5,599 bases of DNA from a bacterium (GTDB lineage Bacteria; Desulfobacterota; DSWW01), in the NCBI GenBank assembly GCA_030609865.1, contig JAUWSZ010000212.1:1-5599 (forward strand), written 5' to 3'. The notes under the pieces were generated by a model, which saw nothing but the letters and a program-made list of their open reading frames with translations, was not told where the DNA came from and did not search any database. Positions 1 to 5,599 of the stretch are shown here, one piece after another; positions within the stretch are counted from its first letter, which is position 1; each line of letters starts with the position of its first letter. The position numbers and the translations under genes are program-made.

Positions 1-914
1 TGAGCCTTCTTCTCATCCTCCTGGGCTCGCTGTGGGGGGCCGTGCAGGGCTTCAAGGGCGGCCTGCAACTCGCAGAGGGGGAGGCGTCAAGCGAAGCGTG
101 GCTCCGTACAGGGGCGGAACGGGTCCCCCTGGGCTTTCAGATACGCTGCGACCGGTTCGTGTTGGAGCAGTACCCGGACGGCACCCCAAAGGAGTACCGC
201 AGTGAAGTCACCCTCTCCGAAGTGGAGGGAGAGATAATTAAGAGCGGAACCATCCGGGTCAATCATCCCCTCACCTACAAGGGAATTACGTTCTACCAGT
301 CTACGTATGGGTCACTCCCGGAACTGACGCTCGAGGTCCGTGACCGGGAAGGCGGCAGCGAGTCGGTGGTGACCACGAGGCTCAACGCCCCGTTCCTGCT
401 CCCGGGAAGCCAGGGGGATCGGGCCATGGTCGTGGCGTTTCAGGAGGACCTTCGAATTCCGGAAGAGATGGCCAGGATCACCTCCTTTGCCAACAGAAGC
501 CTGGGGCCTGCCGCACGGCTCGTCGTCTTCAACGACAAGGGCTTTGGCGAGCCTTTTTGGGTCTTCCGTGACCTTCCGGACATGGGCAAGAAGACCGGGC
601 GGACCCACGAAATCGTCATGAAAGATTTTCGGTTGATGTCCTACACAGGGTTGCAGGTGGTCAAGGATCCGGGCACCCCCCTCGTGTGGATCGGTTGCAC
701 GTTTCTCGTCATCGGATTCCTGATGGCGCTCTTGATGGATCACGAAATTGTCTGGGTTGCCGGTGAGGTTGCCGGCGAAAACGAGTACAGGGTTCGAGTG
801 GCCGGAAGGGCCGTTCGGCATCCGGGAATCTATGCGACACGTTTCGACAGACAAAAGCTTCGTCTTCGAAAAGGGCTTTCTCCATGGCTGCAGAAACCCT
901 TGAGGGACCTATGA
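1..914 (+). CDS. resB: ResB/Ccs1-type cytochrome c biogenesis protein, 3' part (5' end outside window)
   Basis: This is the C-terminal 303 residues of a System II cytochrome c maturation protein; the reading frame (first whole codon at base 3) is open through the left edge. ResB pairs with CcsA in the membrane to move haem outward and attach it to apocytochrome CxxCH motifs. The first visible residues (SLLLILLGSLWGAV) look like the end of the transmembrane helix that precedes the large extracytoplasmic domain, followed by the typical GFKGGLQLAEGE stretch. About residues 84-100 of the fragment carry the ResB hallmark (IRVNHPL, then YKGITFYQS). Near the C-terminus, TGLQVVKDPGTPLVW leads into the last membrane helix (about residues 226-246), then DHEIVWV and a basic cytoplasmic tail. 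The N-terminal helices, including the membrane histidine known from the family, lie upstream. The stop codon overlaps the ccsA start, so the two are co-translated. The family call is secure; the GTG at base 42 is internal, not the start. Confidence 0.93.
   Translation, partial: SLLLILLGSLWGAVQGFKGGLQLAEGEASSEAWLRTGAERVPLGFQIRCDRFVLEQYPDGTPKEYRSEVTLSEVEGEIIKSGTIRVNHPLTYKGITFYQSTYGSLPELTLEVRDREGGSESVVTTRLNAPFLLPGSQGDRAMVVAFQEDLRIPEEMARITSFANRSLGPAARLVVFNDKGFGEPFWVFRDLPDMGKKTGRTHEIVMKDFRLMSYTGLQVVKDPGTPLVWIGCTFLVIGFLMALLMDHEIVWVAGEVAGENEYRVRVAGRAVRHPGIYATRFDRQKLRLRKGLSPWLQKPLRDL
902..906 (+). promoter_or_regulatory. Ribosome binding site (GAGGG) of ccsA
   Basis: GAGGG lies four bases before the ATG at 911 and inside the last codons of resB. 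It favours 911 as the ccsA start over the in-frame ATG at 884, which has no comparable purine-rich site in front of it. Confidence 0.6.
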
Positions 915-1747
915 CTGAGCCGATTTTGATTCGCCTTTGCATATTCGTCTACATGGGGAGTTGGGTGCTGTACCTCCTGCACGTGGGCTTCCGGAAGAAG
1001 GCCCTCGGCCTTGCGGGCGACGTGGCTGCCCTTGCGGGCGTGGTTTTGCTGACCCTCTCCATCGGCGTGAGGTGGATGGAATCCCATCGAATGGGGATCG
1101 GCCATGCCCCCCTGTCGAATCTCTACGAATCGATGGTCTTCTTCGCGTGGACCATCGTGCTCGTCTACCTGGTCTTCGTCAGGAAATTCAAGGATCGCCT
1201 GTTGGGCGCCTTTGTCATGCCGCTGGTTTTCCTGGCCCTTGCGTCCACCTCCCTGATGAACCCGGAGATCCAGCCCCTCGTTCCCGCCCTGCAGAGCAAC
1301 TGGTTGACGGCGCACGTGATCACCTGCTTCCTCGGATACGCGGCCTTTGCCGTGGCCTTCAGCCTGAGTCTGCTCTACCTCTTGAAGTTGAGAGGAGGAG
1401 AAGGCGCGGCAGGTTTCCTCCAGACCCGCCTGCCTCCTGCGGATCTGTTGGACGACCACTCGTATCGAATCATCGCGGTGGGCTTCCCGATGCTCACGCT
1501 GGGGATCATCACCGGCGCCGCTTGGGCCAACGAGGCCTGGGGGACCTATTGGAGTTGGGATCCGAAGGAGACGTGGTCGCTGATCGTCTGGTTGATCTAT
1601 GCAGCCTACTTGCACGCCAGGCTCGCGCGGGGATGGCAGGGAAGGCGCGCCGCCTGGCTCTCCATCCTCGGGTTTGCCGCCACGCTGTTCTGCTATCTGG
1701 GGGTCAACCTGTTCCTTTCCGGTCTCCACAGCTATGCGACCGGCTAG
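911..1747 (+). CDS. ccsA: Cytochrome c biogenesis protein CcsA (ResC), haem-handling membrane subunit
   Basis: CcsA is the polytopic membrane partner of ResB in System II cytochrome c maturation. It binds haem through its tryptophan-rich WWD segment and presents it to apocytochromes outside the cytoplasmic membrane. The 278-residue protein is strongly hydrophobic, with roughly eight membrane segments. Family marks are HAPLSNLYES in the first third, the WWD motif at residues 210-222 (WG.YW.WDPKE.W) and the C-terminal GLHSY. Three histidines, H135, H235 and H273, are spaced like the three conserved haem-ligand histidines of the CcsA part of fused CcsBA proteins (comparison from memory): H135 and H273 would flank the WWD segment outside the membrane and H235 would sit in a helix. 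The start at 911 is chosen because it overlaps the resB stop (ATGA) and follows GAGGG; an in-frame ATG at 884 would add nine residues. Length and motifs are complete, so the gene looks functional. Confidence 0.95.
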   Translation: MTEPILIRLCIFVYMGSWVLYLLHVGFRKKALGLAGDVAALAGVVLLTLSIGVRWMESHRMGIGHAPLSNLYESMVFFAWTIVLVYLVFVRKFKDRLLGAFVMPLVFLALASTSLMNPEIQPLVPALQSNWLTAHVITCFLGYAAFAVAFSLSLLYLLKLRGGEGAAGFLQTRLPPADLLDDHSYRIIAVGFPMLTLGIITGAAWANEAWGTYWSWDPKETWSLIVWLIYAAYLHARLARGWQGRRAAWLSILGFAATLFCYLGVNLFLSGLHSYATG

Positions 1748-1759
1748 CCGGAACATTTC

Positions 1760-1981
1760 ATGAAGAATACCGATAGAATTCTGAAACAGAAGGCACTGGC
1801 TTTTTCCCTGGTCGCCATGAGCGCGCTCGGGAGCGTGTTCAAGGAGCAATCGGGCATCGAAGGAGGCCCTCTCCTCGACGGGATGCTGATCGCCTGCTTC
1901 TCTCTGGGGCTGTTTCTCTGGGTGGGTTCAAAGAGGATGGAACGGCGAAGCCGTCGGGAGGAAGAGGAAAGAAGGGAATAA
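1760..1981 (+). CDS. Small hypothetical membrane protein, 73 aa
   Basis: I do not recognise this protein. Twelve bases after ccsA an ATG opens a 73-codon frame ending in TAA. The predicted product has a basic N-terminus (residues 1-11), a first hydrophobic segment at about 12-27, a short polar loop, a second hydrophobic segment at about 38-56 ([19 protein letters not shown]) and a highly charged tail of Arg and Glu (58-73). That is the plan of a two-helix membrane hairpin with a cytoplasmic charged tail. The Shine-Dalgarno site is poor; only a weak purine run (CCGGAA) lies about eight bases before the ATG. Close spacing and same strand suggest it is read from the resB-ccsA transcript. A role in cytochrome c maturation is possible from position only. 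The coherent membrane plan argues that the frame is real, but with one sequence the coding status is not proven. Confidence 0.6.
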   Translation: MKNTDRILKQKALAFSLVAMSALGSVFKEQSGIEGGPLLDGMLIACFSLGLFLWVGSKRMERRSRREEEERRE

Positions 1982-2000
1982 GGGAAAACAGGAACAACGA

Positions 2001-2023
2001 AAGGGTCCACCCGAGGGACCTTT
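2001..2023 (+). terminator. Weak hairpin between the small membrane gene and the EF-G gene; possible terminator or attenuator
   Basis: Bases 2001-2008 (AAGGGTCC) can pair with 2016-2023 (GGACCTTT) around a seven-base loop. The core is five Watson-Crick pairs, GGTCC with GGACC, extended by one G-U and two A-U pairs. Only three T bases follow the core and there is no real U-tract, so it is at best a weak intrinsic terminator. It sits 19 bases after the small gene's stop and 28 bases before the EF-G start, where a boundary between two transcription units would be expected. Confidence 0.3.
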
Positions 2024-2035
2024 GTCAGGAAACAC

Positions 2036-2040
2036 AAGGA
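2036..2040 (+). promoter_or_regulatory. Ribosome binding site (AAGGA) of the EF-G gene
   Basis: AAGGA lies 11 bases before the ATG at 2052, a slightly long but workable spacing. It lies downstream of the in-frame TTG at 2022, so it supports 2052 as the true start. Confidence 0.45.
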
Positions 2041-2051
2041 CGAGTCTAGTC

Positions 2052-4142
2052 ATGTCAAGGAAACGCTTACGCAACATCGGTATCGCGGCCCACATTGACG
2101 CAGGGAAGACGACCGTAACCGAGCGGCTTCTGTATTTCACAGGGGTAACGCACAGGCTCGGTGAGGTTCACGACGGCCGGGCCACAATGGACTTCATGGT
2201 CCAGGAACAGGAACGGGGAATTACCATTGCATCTGCCGCGATTTCCTGTGACTGGCGAGATCACACGATCAACATCATCGATACGCCCGGGCATGTGGAT
2301 TTCACCGTTGAGGTGGAGCGGGCGCTCAGGGTGCTCGACGGCATGATCGCGGTGTTCTGCGCCCTGGGAGGGGTCGAGCCCCAGTCGGAAACGGTCTGGA
2401 ACCAGGCGGACCGCTACAAGGTACCTCGTTTGGCCCTCGTGAATAAGATGGACCGGGAGGGGGCGAGCTTCGACCGCTGTGTGAGGCAACTCGAGGCGCA
2501 CCTCGACGCGAACCCGGTGCCCTTTCAGATCCCCGTGGGGGAAGGGGACGACTACAGGGGGATCATCGACCTGGTGTCGATGAAGGCCTTCGCCTTCGAG
2601 GACTTCAGGCGGATCGAGATCGAGATCCCGGAGGAGCTGGTCGAGCGGGCCCGTGAGGGTCGGGCCGAGTTGGTGGAGAAGCTTGCCGAGTTCGACGAGG
2701 ACCTGCTCGAGAAGTTCGTGGCCGAGGAAGAAGCCAGTGAAGAGGCAATCCGCAGGGCGGCGCGTTATTGTGTCCTGAACTCCCTGCTGACGCCCGTGTT
2801 CTGCGCCTCTGCGTACCGGAACATCGGGATCCAGCTCCTGCTCGACGCGATTGTCGACTATCTCCCTTCTCCAGCGGACAAAGGGAGTGTCGTTGGGTCG
2901 GATCCAGACAACCCGGACAAGAGCCAGGTCTGCGTCCCGTCCCCCAAGGCAAACCTGGCGGCCCTCTCGTTCAAGATCATCCACGACCCGTTCGTGGGGC
3001 AGCAGACCTTCACCCGGATCTACTCCGGCGAGATTCGCTCAGGCCAGAAGGTACTCAACTCCACCCGGTCCAAGCAAGAGAAGATCGGACGGATCTACCG
3101 GATTCATGCGAAGAAGCGGGAGGAGATCGACCGTGCGGGACCGGGAGACATCGTGTCCCTCGTGGGCATGAAATCCACCAAGACCGGGGACACCCTCTGT
3201 GACCCTGCCCACCCGTTGCTGCTCGAGAGAATCACGGTTCCGGAGGCGGTGATCCAACGGTCCGTCGGCGTGACTGTTCAGAAGGAGGAGCAGAACCTGC
3301 ACCGATCCCTGCGGAAGCTCACGATGGAAGACCCGTCTTTCTCTTTTTACGTGGATCCGGAGACGCGGGAGACGGTCATGGCGGGCATGGGAGAACTGCA
3401 CCTGGAGATCGTCGAGGACCGCTTGCGCCGCGAGTTCAAGGTTCCTGTCGTGTCCGGTGAACCTGCGGTAAGCTACCGCGAGTCGATCACGCAGCAGGCG
3501 GAGGTCGACTATCGTTTCAAGAAGCAGACGGGCGGCAAGGGGCAATTTGCCCGCGTTGTCCTGAGGATCGAGCCGAACGAAGAGGGGGAGTTCGAGTTCC
3601 TGGACATGATCCGCGGGGGCGCCATCCCGCGCGAATTCATCCCGGCGGTGCGCCGCGGCGTGGAGCATACGTTGAGCACCGGTGTGCTGGCCAAATTCCC
3701 GATCGTGGGCATCAAGGCGGTGTTGGTCGATGGCTCGTTCCACGAGGTGGACTCGTCGGAGAAATCCTTTTACACCTGTGCGTGCCTCGCCTTCAAGGAG
3801 GCCTTTCAGAAGGCTGCCCCCCAGCTTCTCGAACCGGTCATGAAGGTTGAAATCGCCACTCCGGACGACTATATAGGGGATGTCGCCGGAGACCTGTCCA
3901 GACGACGCGGAAACATTCACACCATGCGGCGGTATCGAAAAGGATCGCAGAAGCTCGTCGGGAGTGTTCCCCTCTCCGAGATGTTCGGGTACGCGACGGC
4001 CCTTCGCTCCCTGAGCTCCGGAAGGGCGAACTTCTCGATGGAGTTTCTTGCCTTCGAGCCCAACCCGGTGAGCCTAGTCGAAGGGGTTCTGGCAAAGGTG
4101 CGTGAGCAGCGGGAAAAACGGCTCGCGGACAAAAAGAAATAG
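2052..4142 (+). CDS. fusA: Translation elongation factor G, stand-alone copy (possibly spdEFG2-type)
   Basis: EF-G is the GTPase that drives tRNA-mRNA translocation on the ribosome and, with ribosome recycling factor, splits post-termination ribosomes. The 696-residue length is normal for the family. The G domain shows G1 AHIDAGKTT (13-21), G2 RGITI (55-59), G3 DTPGH with the catalytic H81 (77-81), G4 NKMD (131-134) and a G5-like CASA (251-254). Domain III has GMGELHLEI. Domain IV has [10 protein letters not shown] and the tip loop FHEVDSSE with H564, the residue matching the translocation-critical histidine of E. coli EF-G. Domain V has SRRRGNIH and [16 protein letters not shown]. Lineage-like differences include [15 protein letters not shown] and a variable linker after YLPSP. 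The neighbours are not rpsL, rpsG or tuf, which suggests a paralogue rather than the str-operon copy; some lineages divide translocation and recycling between two EF-Gs. The start is ATG 2052, where homology begins. The EF-G call is certain, the subtype is not. Confidence 0.95.
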   Translation: MSRKRLRNIGIAAHIDAGKTTVTERLLYFTGVTHRLGEVHDGRATMDFMVQEQERGITIASAAISCDWRDHTINIIDTPGHVDFTVEVERALRVLDGMIAVFCALGGVEPQSETVWNQADRYKVPRLALVNKMDREGASFDRCVRQLEAHLDANPVPFQIPVGEGDDYRGIIDLVSMKAFAFEDFRRIEIEIPEELVERAREGRAELVEKLAEFDEDLLEKFVAEEEASEEAIRRAARYCVLNSLLTPVFCASAYRNIGIQLLLDAIVDYLPSPADKGSVVGSDPDNPDKSQVCVPSPKANLAALSFKIIHDPFVGQQTFTRIYSGEIRSGQKVLNSTRSKQEKIGRIYRIHAKKREEIDRAGPGDIVSLVGMKSTKTGDTLCDPAHPLLLERITVPEAVIQRSVGVTVQKEEQNLHRSLRKLTMEDPSFSFYVDPETRETVMAGMGELHLEIVEDRLRREFKVPVVSGEPAVSYRESITQQAEVDYRFKKQTGGKGQFARVVLRIEPNEEGEFEFLDMIRGGAIPREFIPAVRRGVEHTLSTGVLAKFPIVGIKAVLVDGSFHEVDSSEKSFYTCACLAFKEAFQKAAPQLLEPVMKVEIATPDDYIGDVAGDLSRRRGNIHTMRRYRKGSQKLVGSVPLSEMFGYATALRSLSSGRANFSMEFLAFEPNPVSLVEGVLAKVREQREKRLADKKK

Positions 4143-4159
4143 GTGAAAGGGAAGGGACC

Positions 4160-4396
4160 GTGTCTAAATACCGTATCCTCACAGATGACGCGAAGTGCAC
4201 AGGGTGCCTGCGATGCCAACTCGCCTGCTCGCAGGCCTACCAGAAATCGTTCAACCCGTCCGCAGCAAGGATCCGTGTGGATTTCCTCGGAGTCGACTGT
4301 GCGATTCGGTTCACCGAGGACTGTGTGGCATGCGGGCTGTGTGCCGACAACTGCCTGTACGGAGCGCTCGAGAAGAGCGCGGAAGGGGGGGCGTGA
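4160..4396 (+). CDS. Ferredoxin with two [4Fe-4S] motifs, partner of the downstream AOR-family enzyme
   Basis: This 78-residue protein is a small iron-sulfur electron carrier. Two complete CxxCxxCxxxC motifs are present: C13, C16, C19, C23 and C55, C58, C61, C65, enough for two [4Fe-4S] clusters. The first reads CTGCLRCQLAC, the pattern of ferredoxin-like subunits attached to redox enzymes, and is followed by the FNPS.ARIRV segment seen in that group. There is no signal peptide or membrane helix, so it should act in the cytoplasm. The start is a GTG 17 bases after the EF-G stop, with AAGGG three bases before it and AGGTGA further up. The stop overlaps the next start (TGATG), so ferredoxin and oxidoreductase are translationally coupled and probably form one complex or donor-acceptor pair. 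C47 is an extra cysteine outside the two motifs. Direction of electron flow and final partner cannot be read from the sequence. Confidence 0.9.
   Translation: MSKYRILTDDAKCTGCLRCQLACSQAYQKSFNPSAARIRVDFLGVDCAIRFTEDCVACGLCADNCLYGALEKSAEGGA
4381..4390 (+). promoter_or_regulatory. Purine-rich ribosome binding site of the AOR-family gene
   Basis: GGAAGGGGGG ends five bases before the ATG at 4396, inside the last codons of the ferredoxin gene. It supports that start and coupled translation of the two genes. Confidence 0.6.
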
Positions 4397-5599
4397 TGAC
4401 CTTGGGCGGATTTGCAGGGACGATCCTGGTGGTCGATCTGACCCGGGGAGTGATCACGAAAGAGCCGCTCGACCCGGGGCTTGCCAGGGACTTCATCGGC
4501 GGGCTGGGTCTGACGGTCAAGCTGGCCTACGAAAACCTCGAGCCCGGAACCGACGCCCTGGCCCCGGAAAACCCGATCGTCCTCGGGGCGGGTGCGCTGG
4601 TGGGTACGGATATGCCGGCCTCGTCCCGCCTGTTCTCGATCACGAAGTTGCCGACGAGCGGCACGATCGGCTGGAGCGGTGCCGGGGGTGTCACGTTCGC
4701 CTGCATGCTGAAGAACGCCGGGTACGATCACATCGTGATCAAGGGCCGGGCCGATCGGCCCGTGTACCTGGAGATCATCGACGACCAGGTGGCCCTCCGG
4801 GATGCTTCGTCCCTCTGGGGAAAGGGTGTGTCCGCAACGTGTGAGGCCCTCTGGAAGGACTATGAACGTCCGGCTGGTGTGGTGGCCATCGGCCAGGGTG
4901 GGGAGAACCGGGTCAAGTTCTCGATGGCCTATGTCGACAGGATCGCCACCCTCGGACGAGGCGGGTTTGGGGCCGTCATGGGCTCCAAGAACCTGAAGGC
5001 GATCGTGGCCCGGGGCAGCCGAGGCGTTTCGGTCGCGGATCGGAAGGGATACGCGACCCTCCGGAAGAGCATCTTTGAAAGGATGCGTGCATACCCCCAT
5101 CTCAAGGAGTGGCAGGAGATGGGCCTGATAAACTCCTTCCCTTTCGTGGAGAGGGAGACCTACCTCAAGATCAAGAAGAGACGCGTGGCTTGTGTTTCCT
5201 GTCCTATAGGCTGCAAGGATGTGGTGGAGATACAGGACGGAGACTTGAAGGGACTGGTTGCGTGTTCCAGCTCTGCCATCAATCTCTTCACGCCGATCAT
5301 CTACGGGATGGAAGACTACCGGGAAGCGATCAAGCTGATCGCCGATCTGGATGAATACGGCCTGGACATGTTCGAGTTTCTCGGATTGATGGTCTTTGCC
5401 AAGGCCCTTGTCGAGAACGGGCTGATCCCGCGCGACAGGGCCGAGCCGAAGATCGTGGTCGATTCGCTCGGGTCGATGGAGGCCTGGGCCGGGAAGGTCG
5501 CCCGCAGGGAAGGGCTCGGCGACGTTCTGGCCGACGGATTCCCGGGCGTCATCGAGGCATTCGGTGAGAAGGCGGAAGGCCTTGCGCCCGCCCTGGTAA
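4396..5599 (+). CDS. Aldehyde:ferredoxin oxidoreductase (AOR) family tungstoenzyme, 5' part, BamB-like middle region
   Basis: The frame is open from ATG 4396 to the window end and gives the first 401 residues; the family usually has about 600-700. AOR-family proteins bind a tungsten (or molybdenum) bis-pterin cofactor and one [4Fe-4S] cluster and catalyse low-potential two-electron reactions, classically aldehyde to acid. The N-terminal domain shows FIGGLGL (33-39), SSRLFSITK (76-84), GAGG (95-98) followed by KNAGYDHIVIKG, RDASSLWGKG (135-144), GENRV (169-173) and the signature GRGGFGAVMGSKNLKAI (187-203). C266, C269 and C273 (CVSCPIGC) form the cluster motif; the fourth ligand lies beyond the window. 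The PEYE-type motif, which carries an active-site glutamate in Pyrococcus AOR, is missing; instead there is a GLVACSSSAINLF stretch and then YGLD (321-324). That arrangement resembles, from memory, BamB of class II benzoyl-CoA reductase. The gene overlaps the ferredoxin stop by one base. The family is secure; substrate and subfamily are open. Confidence 0.93.
   Translation, partial: MTLGGFAGTILVVDLTRGVITKEPLDPGLARDFIGGLGLTVKLAYENLEPGTDALAPENPIVLGAGALVGTDMPASSRLFSITKLPTSGTIGWSGAGGVTFACMLKNAGYDHIVIKGRADRPVYLEIIDDQVALRDASSLWGKGVSATCEALWKDYERPAGVVAIGQGGENRVKFSMAYVDRIATLGRGGFGAVMGSKNLKAIVARGSRGVSVADRKGYATLRKSIFERMRAYPHLKEWQEMGLINSFPFVERETYLKIKKRRVACVSCPIGCKDVVEIQDGDLKGLVACSSSAINLFTPIIYGMEDYREAIKLIADLDEYGLDMFEFLGLMVFAKALVENGLIPRDRAEPKIVVDSLGSMEAWAGKVARREGLGDVLADGFPGVIEAFGEKAEGLAPALV

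Noticed and set aside
42..44. GTG as the start of the first gene
   Set aside because: The frame is open upstream and encodes the end of a membrane helix expected in ResB, so the gene is simply cut by the window edge.
884..910. ATG at 884 as the ccsA start
   Set aside because: It would extend the overlap with resB and lacks a good ribosome binding site; ATG 911 has GAGGG and the usual ATGA overlap. It cannot be fully excluded.
937..1776. 279-codon plus-strand frame inside ccsA
   Set aside because: It is an out-of-frame shadow rich in Arg, Pro and Gly; the ccsA frame carries the WWD motif and membrane segments.
830..1849. 339-codon open frame on the minus strand opposite ccsA
   Set aside because: It lies antisense to a clear ccsA, its product is rich in Arg, Gln, His, Gly and Glu without domain-like segments, and it is the shadow expected from GC-rich codon use.
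2022..2050. Promoter-like TTGTCA and TCTAGT 17 bases apart
   Set aside because: The -10-like box ends one base before the EF-G start codon, so the transcript would begin inside the gene and lose its ribosome binding site.
2022..2051. TTG at 2022 as an upstream start for the EF-G gene
   Set aside because: It would add ten residues not typical of EF-G, it lies within the right arm of the hairpin, and ATG 2052 with AAGGA upstream begins where family homology begins.
2612..2627. Short tandem GATCGA-type repeat
   Set aside because: It encodes an alternating Ile-Glu stretch in the EF-G frame and is too short to be a meaningful repeat.
2067..3920. Long minus-strand open frames opposite the EF-G gene (2067-2984 and 3039-3920)
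   Set aside because: They are antisense to a fully recognisable EF-G and show no motif or plausible ribosome binding site of their own.
4143..5100. Frames 4143-4844 (+) and 4237-5100 (-) over the ferredoxin and AOR genes
   Set aside because: Both overlap two genes with clear cysteine and pterin-domain motifs in another frame, and their products have a low-complexity Arg/Gly/Pro/His composition.

Overview
The window comes from a GC-rich bacterial chromosome. It holds six genes, all on the + strand and packed closely together. The combination of System II (Ccs/ResBC) cytochrome c maturation, a stand-alone elongation factor G and a tungsten-type aldehyde:ferredoxin oxidoreductase (AOR) family enzyme with its own ferredoxin fits an anaerobic or syntrophic bacterium of the former Deltaproteobacteria (Desulfobacterota). 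That placement is an inference from gene content; no rRNA or other taxonomic marker is present.

Left part (1-1981): the 3' part of resB, cut by the window edge, overlaps ccsA by an ATGA junction. Together they encode the haem export and cytochrome c synthetase complex. Twelve bases after ccsA lies a 73-residue gene for a small protein with two predicted membrane segments, which I do not recognise; by position it may belong to the same operon.

Middle (1982-4142): a 70-base gap with a weak hairpin precedes a complete 696-residue elongation factor G. All GTPase motifs and the domain IV tip histidine are intact. It is not flanked by rpsL, rpsG or tuf, so it is probably a secondary copy, possibly of the spdEFG2 type found in spirochaetes, planctomycetes and deltaproteobacteria.

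Right part (4160-5599): a 78-residue ferredoxin with two [4Fe-4S] motifs is translationally coupled (TGATG junction) to an AOR-family gene that runs off the right edge. The visible 401 residues contain the pterin-binding N-terminal region and the CxxCxxxC cluster motif. The PEYE-type motif that carries a catalytic glutamate in classical AOR is absent. In that region the protein resembles, from memory, BamB, the tungsten subunit of class II benzoyl-CoA reductase. This is the most interesting signal in the window; its substrate cannot be told from the sequence.

No tRNA, rRNA, mobile element, CRISPR array or sizeable repeat was seen. The longest stretch without a gene is the 70-base gap before the EF-G gene.
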